From the NCBI RefSeq assembly GCF_024139115.2, contig NC_085140.1, forward strand, positions 297,133,293-297,197,292: DNA of 64,000 nucleotides. Direction: 5' to 3'. Source of the stretch: Armigeres subalbatus (Eukaryota > Arthropoda > Insecta > Diptera > Culicidae). Both the position numbers and the translations under genes were made by a program. This document shows, piece after piece, positions 45,040-55,528 of this stretch (position 1 is the first letter of the stretch; each line of letters starts with the position of its first letter). The notes beneath the pieces were generated by a model. It was not told the origin of the DNA and searched no databases. It saw only the letters and a program-made list of their open reading frames with translations.

Positions 45040-45957
45040 ACAATCGAATTTCGCAGCCTTTTTAAAAAACGAAGAAAAAAAATTTCGCGCTTAAATTTTA
45101 ATGGCAATTGTCATTGAGCCTTAAAATAGATTAAATTTACTGTATAAATATGCAATGGAACTCACATTTTGAATTAAACCAATTCAATTTATGACACTTT
45201 GAAAAAGGCCATATAAAACTTTCGTGTTGTTTTTTTTTTGTTTTTAACATAACCACGAGTAGACGTAGGACTTGTATAAATGTAACGTATTTACATTTAA
45301 CGTTTGACTTTTGGATCTATGGAGTTTAATAATAGGTATTGATATTGGAAACGACAACTTCCATGCTGTGTGGAATTATTAGCAATTTGTTTATCCAAAA
45401 ATTCGGGAAATAAAGCTAATAATTAAGTACATAATTAAAATTGCTTTGTTTCTAACTATTAAGCCCTTATTTACTCAAGCAAATGTAGGGAATTTATAGA
45501 TTTCTTATTGATGATAGTATTTCAAGTTTAAAAAATCTATTAATAAAATTTTCAGACTTGGACAAAAGGTGTTATTTTAAGGGAACTGTCCTGTTTTCCA
45601 AGCAAAGCAATAAAGCACCAATTTCGTTACTTCTTTTTGATAACATGCGTGCTTACTGCTGAAAAAAATCACAACAATAAGAAGCAAGTCAAGGAGCAGT
45701 AACCCTACTAAAATACAGGAGGTACTTCTAATACGTCAACGAAACATTATTTAATGTTTTGATTTCAAACTCCGAGTCCCTCAGTGTAGTTTTTTTTGTT
45801 GGGGAATCAGAACTGTTATAGTATAACCATGTTTTAATATACGTGTCGTTTAAAACCAAGCACAACTTAACATATGGTCAGTCATATGTCATGACTCGTA
45901 CCCATCCCGGGATCATGTGGATTATGAAATCAATCACTTTTCGTGGATGAGCAGACC
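45040..45957. other. AT-rich spacer
   Basis: 45623-45690 is an inverted match to 63250-63315 (CAGCAGTAAGCACGCATGTT), so a shared repeat fragment is present. No gene is recognised. Confidence 0.4.
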
Positions 45958-45959
45958 AA

Positions 45960-46114
45960 ATCTCACTTAATTTTTCAAAAGGACCTAAGTAACATTTTTT
46001 TCATGAATTAATTTGAATAGCGCAATCAACAGAACAACATGAAAGCTATTGATTGCAGTATTCAAATTAATTCATGAAAAACATGTTACTTAGGTCCTTT
46101 TGAAAAGTTAAGCG
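45960..46114. repeat. Fold-back repeat (TCAAAAGGACCTAAGTAACA)
   Basis: The left arm TTTCAAAAGGACCTAAGTAA through TTCATGAATTAATTTGAAT pairs with its inverse at 46050-46113 around a centre near 46035. A single arm of the same family (TTAGGTCCTTTTGAAAAGTT) lies at 32688-32707. Confidence 0.7.
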
Positions 46115-46115
46115 A

Positions 46116-46853
46116 GAAATCTCTCTAATTTTATTCTTCTTCATCCACCATCGCGGCCCACGCTGCCTCAGCCATCATCGGCCTCTAGCCGTGAAATCCG
46201 AGGGATACGATGGGCGATTGCACTTATCGCAACCGACAACACTGCATCCGACTTTCAAGCACAGAATGACAAAAAATGCGCCCACTTTTTCATGCATATT
46301 CGCAGACCCACCGGCAGTTCTACCGGTGGCGACTGCATGCTCAATAGGTTAACACAGCGAACGAACGAAACGAAAAATGCGAGAGTAAAAAGCACGTCAG
46401 TACGCGCTGCTGTCACCAATTGTAATGACTCGCACACGGCAGGCACTGCTTCTTTTATACACAAAGAAAATCTTTCGGTGACCTTTCGTGACATACCGCA
46501 TTCTGATGTCCGTGTTAGGAATGCACGGGATTGGTTACATATGAAATTTTTGCTGGATTTGCAAAAATTGAAATTTTTAATAGCTTATCGTTAATATTCT
46601 TAAGTTTCAATGAAATAGGAAAATTGCTGCAGAGTGTCCGAGTCGATTGATAGGTATATAAATCTTAAAAATCCGTCGAAAGATAAAGGCGCTAGTAACG
46701 TTCAAAATCTTCCCTTTCAGCGTAACGCTCTCGATTTCCAAAAATCTAAATGACACCCATTATTTACACCCATTTAATTATGGAAAGACAGATTTGTTTC
46801 CAGCAGTACTCGAAGGTCTTTGACGACTGTAAACCGTTCAATTTGTGTTCGCA
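46116..46853. other. Unassigned sequence
   Basis: 46340-46410 (AACAGCGAACGAACGAAACG, AAAAGCACGTCAGTACG) resembles 62110-62175, suggesting a shared unnamed repeat. A 100-residue frame at 46292-46594 is unrecognised. Confidence 0.35.
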
Positions 46854-47868
46854 TAGGGTAATGGCTGTATTTTGGACCGGGTTCATATTTTGGACCACCT
46901 AGCTGAATTTTGCATTTATATTACATAAAACTAAATAAAATATGCAGCATTTAAACTTTATTGCAAAAAGAAACTATCCATAAGGTATGTCCTATATTTA
47001 TTTCTTATAAAATATAGCAATTATGAAAAATATTGTCATGCATTTAACCATTCCGGCTGGATTAGACCAAAACCAAGACGACATAGTAAAATTGAAGTCA
47101 ACTTTGAAAAGCTGTAAGTTTATTTGTATGTAGATTTAAAACATGTAAATGATGTTGTTGACTTATGAAAACCTAATTGAAGTAATTTCATATCTCGAGC
47201 AAAACATTTTAAGTTAAAAAACAGTATTCTGAGGCATATCCATAATTGGATCATTTTTCATTGAACTGCACATATTTTTGATTTATCTTCTTTCTAAGTT
47301 CTAGATCTCTTAAACTTTTGATTTTACCAACCATTCGTTTCTCTAGTATCAAACCATTCATAAATTACTGTTCAAACCGCATTTAAAAATTACCGTTCAT
47401 TGATGTAAGTCCTAGAAAAATGTCTATTAAACCAACATGTAACTGTTTTCATTATTTCCATACGATCGTTTGGAAAAGAATGTGCAAGGAGCAAGGAAGA
47501 TCCGGGCAACACACTACTAACAATGACGCAAATGGAACAAATCTTGCAAACTACATAAAAAATATGGCAGGATTGGAGTGATCAGGTGCATACATCGAGT
47601 GCAAATTATTCGAGTGGTGCAAATTATTCGAGTGGTCCAAAATATGTTCAATAGGTGGTCCAAAATTAAATCTTACATATCTTCAGAATTTATGATAGTT
47701 TGGTACTTTCGGTGGAATTTACATCATTTTTACCTACAAATCCTACCTAGCATTCACCACTTTTTAGTTGCATAGGGAAACGATCAAGCATTTTTACAAA
47801 ATCCAACTTTTATTCGAAATATTGTTCGGCCATCTCCTAAAGTGGTCCAAAATACCTCCCTTACCCTA
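46854..47868. mobile_element. TIR element (TAGGGTAA...TATTTTGGACC)
   Basis: The left end, TAGGGTAATGGCTGTATTTTGGACC-like (46854), matches the inverse of the right end (to 47868) at about 22 of 25 positions. GTGGTCCAAAATA-type motifs recur internally (46890, 47630, 47654). No transposase. It lies just upstream of the transposase-like remnant at 47900. Confidence 0.65.
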
Positions 47869-47899
47869 TTTTGTAATCCCATTATACACTGTGCGTATT

Positions 47900-48390
47900 T
47901 TTTTAATGGTAATCAGTTGCCAAGATCTGATTAATCGTAAAAAAATTGATGACTTTTGGAAAGAAACATATCGGCGGTATATTGATTTGTATGATTGATA
48001 TAAAATTCCAGCAACAGTGCATAAAGTACTCGCTAACGCTGGAAACATAATAATCCATTCGCCGGGTCCTCTTGGCATGTTAGCTGAAGAAGCTAAAAAT
48101 GTCGTACCCATCATGCTAGGAAAAGGTCACGAGTTGATAATCTACATGACGTATTTATTCGAGCTATGAACTTATCTGATCCTTTGATAAGTTTAATAAA
48201 TCTAGGTAGTAGAATACGAAAGAAGGTATCACTTGAATATCCAGATTTTGTAAAATCACTTTTAGTATTCGAAGATCTTGACAGCTCTGAAAATTTAAAC
48301 GCTGAAGGCAATGCACTAGACGAACTAATGGACGATGTTGAACAACTGGATGTTGATTTTGCTTTTGATGAAAATGTAGAAAATGAGTAG
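47900..48390 (+). pseudogene. Transposase-like C-terminal remnant, unnamed family
   Basis: Reading through frame changes: LINRKKIDDFWKETYRRYID, then after a stop IPATVHKVLANAGNIIIHSP, GPLGMLAEEA, then ARKRSRVDNLHDVFIRAMNL and SDPLISLINLG, ending in an acidic tail (ELMDDVEQLDVDFAFDENVE) and a stop at 48388-48390. The pattern (P.TVHK.L, LG.L.EEA, ARK.SR, SDP.IS) recurs in insect proteins that appear to be transposon-encoded. I know it only as an uncharacterised family. One stop and one frameshift make it a pseudogene. Confidence 0.55.
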
Positions 48391-49719
48391 AATTGCTTGT
48401 AAATTAGATTTAGTTAATAAATACAATTATTATGACAATTTATCAATGAAAATTATGTTTTCATTCATTTATTTAGTCTACATCTAAACAACACTAAATC
48501 AACATTTTCGTTCATTAGAGGCCACATCTCTCCACCCACGGTTGCGCCTCATGTTCACCAAGTTTTATTTTGTAGTATATTCATCCTTGCAGTATAAACA
48601 ATAGAGACAAATCATCAACTTAGTTAAACATGTTGTTATGTGTCCAGTAAAAATAAAAAGCAAACAAAAACAAAGAATAATCCTTTCGACTCGTTTGAAT
48701 GATTTATAATGTACGGAAAAATATTTGTGAAAAGGAGGGGGTGGGTAGATAAGTGTGTGTGTGGGGGAGGGGTGAGGTTTGGTAGACAAATAATTCTTCA
48801 CCAAAATACCTGATTGATAAAACAATTTTATTTTACAACATATTAAAAAAAAGCGGGGGGTGAGATCTTGGCTAGGAGGGAGGAGGCTTCCATCTCTCCT
48901 ATTTAATCTAAGCAACCATATTCTAGTTTTGATTTGCATTTGAACTGTTCCTAATACAAAAATAAACGTTCAAGTTTATTGTTCAGGAATACGTAGCTCA
49001 TAACTGGGTTGAATACTAGTTACACCCTCCGGATGCGATGAAAATACATAGATATGACTAATTTTATGCTGAACTTACTAGAATACTATCAGAAAATGCG
49101 GAAAAACCAAAAAAAAATTTTTGGCCACCACTTTGTATGGAGCCGCCCCATAGTGCAATGGTGGGTTGCGAAAGACAAATCGTGACGCATACTTTTGTTC
49201 CACAAATCTATAACATCGTATTTTTTTTTTTACAATTCGGGGTTACTTTGAACATTTTGAAGTAAGAATTATAACGAAAGCTACTATCAATTTGCCATTA
49301 TCATCATTCGGGTGTCTTATTGATAGTTGGATGGCAATTTTATATTTCAAATTTTGTATTCTTTTCGTTCAATTTGTTCAGAAAATCAAAAATCCAAGGC
49401 AAAAGAAGTTCCGCATGACGGTATGTAGAAGCTTTCATACAATGGTCAAAGTAATAAATAAATTGTAAGGGAACAACTAGTTTTGAGATGTCAATGGCCT
49501 TCTTTTGTTTCTTGTTTAATACCTTATAAATGAGTGAGATTTATATGGCAGTAAATTCGAGAATATGTACACATACATCTGAATAAGTGATCTATTAATG
49601 TAGCAATACATGCTCACATTTGTTATTTAACTTCAACTGAGGAAAAGTTTAGGAATCTCTTTTATACGTTCTTCAATTAATACCCATTATTTTTATGAAA
49701 CAAATCGGCAAAATAAGCA
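48391..49719. other. AT-rich intergenic sequence
   Basis: No gene is seen. A G-rich tract (48730-48775, GTGTGTGTGGGGGAGGGG) is a simple-sequence region. Confidence 0.4.
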
Positions 49720-49937
49720 CAAGGTTAAAAGACTATCTTCCATTTACTTCCACTATTAACTTTTTATGTATCAACAAGCAGATACGCATTTCGTTTCCTA
49801 CTTGGAAACTTCTTCAGTTTTTGTTTTCGATAACAAACACTGAAGAAGTTTCCAAGTAGGAAACGAAATGCGTATCTGCTTGTTGATACATAAAAAGTTA
49901 ATAGTGGAAGTAAATGGAAGATAGTCTTTTAACCTTG
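49720..49937. ncRNA. Perfect 99-bp inverted repeat (candidate long hairpin)
   Basis: 49720-49818 is the exact reverse complement of 49839-49937 by direct reading; the 20-base spacer contains GTTTTCGATAAC. RNA from either strand would fold to a 99-bp uninterrupted duplex, a possible Dicer substrate (hairpin siRNA) or a young fold-back transposon end. No promoter is identified, so expression is unknown. Confidence 0.6.
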
Positions 49938-50089
49938 TAGCATTTCCCCTAAGACGCTCTAAAATAATTAATCATCAAAATAAGCACATTTTATAAATAA
50001 TAAAATTCAATAATAGATCATTACGTAACACGTCTGCGTAACGCATACAAAGTATAGACACTTCAGAAGGGAAGGGTTAAAAATCCATG

Positions 50090-50702
50090 CTAACCCAAAT
50101 TAAATACAAATCTAATCCAAATGCAAGCCAACCCATACCCAATCCAAGTCCAATCAAAATCTAATTACTATTAAAATTTTATTAGTGTCGTGTTATTTTT
50201 ACGGTAGCATAAACCATAAAACCAAACGTCAAAATCCAATCTTAATCAATCTTAAGCAATCCAAATTTAATTCAAATCTAATTCAAATCCAATCCAAATC
50301 CAATCCAATGCAACTTAAATAAAAATCTAATTCAAATTAAAATCCAATCCTAATCTAACTCAGATCCAATCCAAATTCGATTCAAATCCAATCCACATTC
50401 AATCCAATTCAAATCCAATCCAATGCCACTTTAATCAAAATCCAATTCAAATTAAAATCCAATCCAATTCTAACTAAAATCCAATCCAAATCCAAGCGAA
50501 TTCAATCCAATTCCTATTCAAATTCAATCCAAATGCAATCCAAATTCAATTCAAATCTAATTCAAATCCAATCCAAATTCAATTCAAATCTTATTCAAAT
50601 CCAATCCAAATTTAATCCAAATCTAATTCAAATCAAAATCAAATCTAATCCAAATCTGATCCGCCTTCAATCCAAATCTAATTCAAATCCAATCCAGTTT
50701 TA
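50090..50702. repeat. AATCCAAATCCAATTC simple repeat
   Basis: About 600 bp of AATCC/AATTC/AAATC permutations, a degenerate 5-6-bp microsatellite, interrupted at 50165-50230 by unrelated sequence. The open frame 50533-50751 is made only of the repeat. Confidence 0.9.
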
Positions 50703-50876
50703 TCCATTCGGAAGAAGCGAGCTTGTAGTAAACCCAAATTCAAGTGAATGATCATTTACACTACAATCAGGATTGTATTTAACAATCCATCAGTATTTGC
50801 ATTGTCCAGTCCGAGGACTCTTCATATACCGGAAATAAACGATTGAATAAAACTATCAGTTTTTTAAATAATTATT

Positions 50877-50882
50877 TTTATT
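50877..50882 (-). terminator. Candidate poly(A) signal for the metallophosphoesterase gene
   Basis: AATAAA on the minus strand lies about 175 bases past the stop codon at 51058. A second AATAAA is closer, at 50969-50974. Either could define the 3' end. Confidence 0.4.
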
Positions 50883-51057
50883 TCATAATTCAAAACTAAA
50901 ATATCATTATAAACAACAAGCTAAGAACTTCCAGACTTTTTATCAACTATCAAACTACATACTATTATTTTATTCGACCAATTAAGTGCGTCCATAAAAT
51001 CTGGATCAAATGATAGGTCATCATGCACTTCGTACTCCACCAACTACACAACGTACT

Positions 51058-51248
51058 TCACGATATCTGATTATAAAGCGGAAGCTTGGTTCGAGAACTC
51101 CGTTGGCATACACAAGCGTTTCTCAGGATTCTGAACAGTATGGTCAACAGTAGGAATGCTAGCGGTATGGCCACTATAATGACGTACGATATTAGCTGAT
51201 GGAAGCGTTTGGTGGTCCACAGTACCGTGTATTTAAGTGTGGTGCCAT
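51058..51248 (-). CDS. Metallophosphoesterase (MPPE1/PGAP5-like), last exon
   Basis: The exon begins after the acceptor TTTTTGCAG and encodes DGTTLKYTVLW. A hydrophobic segment follows (ISYVIIVAIPLAFLLLTILF), then a short basic tail ending NQIS before TGA. A C-terminal membrane anchor just after the phosphoesterase domain is usual for Cdc1/Ted1/MPPE1-type proteins, which act on GPI-anchor ethanolamine phosphate in the secretory pathway. Joining to the previous exon across a 73-bp intron restores GYGFAVID in frame. Confidence 0.85.
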
Positions 51249-51321
51249 CTGCAAAAATAATAAAAAAGGGCTTGTGAAAACACATCTAATTTGAAACGTT
51301 ACACAGCAAGGCCATATTTAC
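51249..51321 (-). other. 73-bp intron of the metallophosphoesterase gene
   Basis: Donor GTAAAT follows GTAATAG; acceptor is TTTTTGCAG. The length is typical of short insect introns. Splicing joins V-I-G/AT to complete an Asp codon. Confidence 0.8.
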
Positions 51322-51853
51322 CTATTACAGCAAATCCATAGCCAATTTCCGACGCCCCCATCCGGTACGAACAGGTCGGAATTACAATTTCCAACAATTC
51401 ATCGGTGTCCTTATGGTAGCTCAAATCAAAGCTGTGCACTTTATATGCCGTCTTTTTATCTCCACTAAGTGGTTTATAGGTCGCCGCTCGCAAGTGTTTC
51501 CGATGGATTCGGACGTAGCGCGATGCATGCAAATGCCCGGAAAATATCACGTTGGGCTTAAGTTTACCAATTGCCTCGTAAGTAAAACTCCCCGGGCTGC
51601 TCAAGAATGGCAAGTGACTGAGAAAGATCCGGATGTAATGGTTGGAACTATCTTCCCCGTCTTTGCTCTCGAGTCGAGGATCCTTCAACGGTCTTTCCAG
51701 GGTAATTTTGTTAATGTTGTAGATGGTTACGTTATCGTTGATGATCCAAGCCGGTTTCTCACTGAAGTACTGCCTAAAACGTCTCACCTTGGACGGTTTT
51801 AGCTCTTCGCCGTCGTCGCCACCAATATCGTTGTCACCTGGTATGTAGATTAT
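51322..51853 (-). CDS. Metallophosphoesterase (MPPE1/PGAP5-like), internal exon
   Basis: It begins in phase after CGTTTTCAG with IIYIPGDNDIGGDDGEELKP, whose GDND corresponds to the metal-binding GNH(D/E) motif. Then LERPLKDPRLESKD, IRIFLSHLPF (metal-binding His), KPNVIFSGHLHASRY (the GHxH motif) and IPTCSYRMGASEIGYGFAVI. These are the C-terminal metal-ligand motifs; DxH and GDxxD of the N-terminal half must come from upstream exons that I did not find in this window. No disabling change is seen in the 532-bp exon. Confidence 0.9.
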
Positions 51854-52922
51854 CTGAAAACGACAGAATGAGAAAGTGGTTACTATTCGGAGATCAGGCT
51901 CATTGTTTGCTAACAAAAAACGTATCTTGCTCCAGCATATGATTCATCTGGGTGGAAAAGATTATTTTATTCACTCTTCATATTGCATCAATCTTCACAG
52001 TAAAGTATGCAGCACAATGTTGAACACCATGCCAGAACACCGCCGTTTATATTCCTTGCCCCTTTTTACGTCACGGACAAGTAGGATGCTTACTGTTCAT
52101 ACTAATCAGTATAACCATCTTTGTTAAAACCTTGATTAATCCACCCATCAAAAATTTACTCATTGCATTTACTACATACACTCCCACCTATGACAAAGAT
52201 GTGCTAGAGGAGGCAATTAATTGGAGAGCAATCTAGAAAACATGAGCTGATTGCAGCCACGATATGTCCGTCCAGCCTCCAGTTTACTAATGGAAACGAA
52301 CGATCGCCGAACTTCGTCGCAACTATTTTCGAGCAGGGGCAGCAGGGACTATGTCCAAGGGCTTGACGATCCCTCCCAGGACAATTGCGAGTTGTGGTGC
52401 CTTCCTAGGATGTGCACTACGGGGAATCAGGTTGCCGAAAATCAAAAATCCAATTTCTCCTATTCGTAATTCGAGTTGACCTACTAAAAGATAATGCTTT
52501 GCAGCAATAAACCCCAGAATATAAGTACATAAGAAAATTCTCGGAAAAAGCAATCAGCTCTCAAGGAGCTCAAGGCCTATAATCCAGGCCATTCTGGTAC
52601 AATGTGGGATGCATATTTTTTCTATACCGTTAAGGATGATTCTTTTCTAATTATCTTAAATATTAGAAAACTATCCGTTGCGCTTTATATTTCAATTACT
52701 CGGGAGAAGCTTAGAAAATGAAAAAAAAACTGGATCATTGTATTCAAACGACGTGGGACACAAAGTCGGTCAGAAACATAATTCTTAGTTGCTTAATCGA
52801 ACTCAATACAGAAGTTCCTCCCCTGTCCAACAATTTTTTTTTTCGCTACGTCACTAATTTGCAAGATATGCTATCGTTTTCAAGGAAATCTGATTTTGTA
52901 ACTGGTGAAAGACATGATGTAA
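51854..52922. other. Upstream intron of the metallophosphoesterase gene (probable)
   Basis: No exon with DTH or GDLFD-type motifs is recognised on the minus strand. A fragment of the CCTAGCGGT-type repeat (AAACCTTGATTAATCCACCC) is near 52129. Frames at 52323-52553 have no familiar domain. Confidence 0.4.
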
Positions 52923-53686
52923 TAAAGTGGTTCAAAAAATTGATTTTGCTCCGCAGCGCTCATCTGATTCATTACCATGTTCTGAGTGTCCTCTGAAAAT
53001 TTGACCTCATTTCGATTAACACTGATTTAGCACAATCCGTTTCAAGTTTGCATGCAAATTAGTATGGTGAAATTTATTTTTTCATTATACTGCTAATGAC
53101 GCTTCCCCACCAAGCGCAGGTTAAAAGAAAACCATAAATAGCTAAAAGGAATACTCAACAGCTTTCACTCAGTGAAAACCGCATCTCAATTAATCGTTCC
53201 AATAATTAGTAATCGAATTTAATATATACCGTGGCTTTCTGGAGCTAATTTCGTAACTCATCAACAGGCAACATTGCTGCTCATGGCGCGAAAGATAGCA
53301 CACACAAATTCAGGCTACTATGTTGCACTTCACATTTCAGTGATGCCCTCAAAGAAGTTTAACGATCATGACTAAAGATTCGCAACCTGCCTTAGAATCG
53401 ATTACTAATTATTGGGGCGGTTAATCAACATGCGATTTCCGTTGGGTGAAAGCTATTGAGTTTTCCTTTTAGCTATGTAGGTTTTCTTCTAACCTGCGCA
53501 TAATGGGGAAGCGTCATTAAGAGTATAATGAAAAAAAAAAACAAAATTTCCCCATACTAATTTGCATGCAAACTTGTGCTAAATCAGTTTTAATCCAAAT
53601 GAGCTCAAATTTTCAGAGTGTCCTCTGAACATGGTAAAGAATCAGATGACCACCGTGGAGCAAAATCGATTTTTTGAACCACCCTA
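52923..53686. mobile_element. hAT-like fold-back element, copy 2
   Basis: Same family and arrangement as 10193-10959: GTGGTTCAAAAAATTGATTT at the left, ATTTTTTGAACCACCCTA at the right, with AGCTATGTAGGTTTTCTT and AGTATAATGAAAAAA in the arms. It is flanked by ATGATGTAA (52914-52922 and 53687-53695). The first bases of the left terminus are degraded (TAAAGTGG for TAGGGTGG). It lies within the probable intron. Confidence 0.8.
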
Positions 53687-53816
53687 ATGATGTAATGAGG
53701 ATCAGCATAGCATTTCTGGCAATGACAAAACCACCATTTCACACATAAAGGAGCTAGAAATATTAGTGAACACCTTTTTACAAAACTGGTATTAAACCAG
53801 GAAATCCTCCTAGAAT

Positions 53817-55300
53817 TTTTTTTAACTAAAATTTTTATTGCTTGTTTTTGTGTTGTACATAGTTTAGACAAGTTAAGTGGTTGGCCACTAGGCCCTTCAT
53901 CTTTATGATTATTGTGTTTTTTTTTTATAAATTGATTTGTGTTATTTTCTAGTTATGAACAATCCACCAGTTCAGCTTGAAAGAGGCTTTGATTTATTTA
54001 AAAGGACTTATAACTAAATTTTATAACATAACAACCTATTTACACTTCAATTTGATAATCTAGATTAGAACTAGCGCCCTAATTGGAGCCTCATCCGAAT
54101 GCAAACAACGGACCATTAAGTGTTCTTTACACTCACCAAAGCGTTCATGTAATGTTTTTATCCCGGCCAGACGGTGGACCTCGGATGTTCTTGTCCTGGG
54201 AGGAATGTGGAGAATCATCCTCAGGAATTTGTTTTGTACTCGTTGGAGTTTCAGATGATGAGTTTTGGCGCAGCTCTCCCAGACCGGCCTGCCATATTCG
54301 ACAGCAAGCTTATTTTTCAGAGACATTGATGACCAATGGTTGATCAAAGGGTACAGTAGTTTCAACAAACGTTACACTTGTCAACCTGTTGCCGGAAAAT
54401 AACCTTACTGTCGAGAGTCAAGCCAAGGTAGTCGGCCTCATTGGCCCATTCCACAGTTGTGCCATTAAGGATGATTTTACAGTCCCCATGCGGAACATGT
54501 TTAGGGGATTTAGAGTGGAGGAAAATGATGACCTGGGTCTTCGCCGCGTTGATACAGATCTTCCAGCTGGTGAGGTACTCTGTCAGGGCATCCGGACCTC
54601 GTTGGAGTTTTGCCACTAGCGCTCTGATCACTCTACCATTGTAGACGATAGAGGTGTCATCTGCGAACAGAGACAGTATGCCGCCTTCTGGATGTTCTGG
54701 CATGTCGGAGGTGAACAGATTGATAAGCAGGGGCCCGAGGATACTTTCCTAGGGGACGCCTGAGATGATGTTGTGCGCATTAAAACTCGCTTCGCTGATT
54801 TAGATCCGGAATGTCCTTGCCGACAGGTAATTGTTGATGATTTTCACCAGGTTGCTGGAAAGATTGGAGCGTTGTAGTTTGTACACCAGGCCATCATGCC
54901 ATATATTGTCGAATGCCTTCTCGAAATAGAGTAAGGCCATGGCGGGTGTTTTTGAGACAAACTTGTTCCGTCTCAGTTGGTGTACGGTTGACCGACCGCT
55001 TCGAAAACCAAACTGTTCCTCGAGCAAGATGTTAAGATATTCGGCAGACTCAAGTTACCGGTTATGAATAGCTTTTTCGAATAGCTTGGATAATCCTGAG
55101 TGAAGGCTGATGGGACGATAACTTTTGGGGGAGGAAGGATCCTTCCCAGGCTTTCGGATGGGGATGGCTTTCGCTGAATTCCAGGACGATGGAAAGTAGC
55201 CGAGCCGCTAGCAATGATGGTTCTCCGTAGTTGCATGTACGAAAGATTGTGAAACTATTGAGAACTTGAGCTACAGGTCCTAAGCCTTGGTAAAGGAGGG
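53817..55300 (-). mobile_element. Jockey-like LINE, 5'-truncated, decayed
   Basis: A minus-strand LINE with RT and C-terminal sequence, a 3' UTR (54055-53830) and a final A-run (53817-53825 as T on plus). There is no RNase H. Protein motifs are closest to the Jockey clade. The 5' side ends near 55300, where the LOA-like element begins. Confidence 0.85.
54060..55236 (-). pseudogene. Jockey-like reverse transcriptase, fragmented frames
   Basis: In order: ITGNLSLPNILT region, EEQFGFRSGRSTVHQLRR, ALLYFEKAFDNIWHDGLVYK, LPEHPEGGILSLFADDTSIV (catalytic FADD intact), LTEYLTSWKICINAAKTQVI, NEADYLGLTLDSKVIFRQQV and WESCAKTHHLKLQRVQNKFL. Stops and frameshifts separate these pieces (frames at 54973, 54800, 54362 and 54060), and a short stretch before EYGRPVWES is missing. 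It cannot encode a functional enzyme. Confidence 0.9.
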
Positions 55301-55314
55301 AGGTTGCGATGGCT

Positions 55315-55528
55315 GTTATTCATGGCCATCGTGTAAAGCAAAAATGGATAAACCCCAATGCCAAGGTGTCATGCGACCCGTGCCGAGGGCTGAATGGTTG
55401 AGGGGGTTCTAAACATGCTCAACCGCGAACGGAGCCTGGGGTGCACCAGGGCGAACACCCCAGTAAGCAGCCCTTACTGCACTACGGCGGGGCACTGGTG
55501 CAGCGGACATTTATTCCCCTAGCTACTC
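55315..55528 (+). promoter_or_regulatory. 5' leader of the LOA-like LINE
   Basis: GTATTCATGGCCATCGTGT-like start, then GGAGCCTGGGGTGCACCAGG and CCAGTAAGCAGCCCTTACTG up to the ORF1 ATG. Such leaders carry the internal promoter of LINEs. Related sequence is at 15990-16050. Confidence 0.45.
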
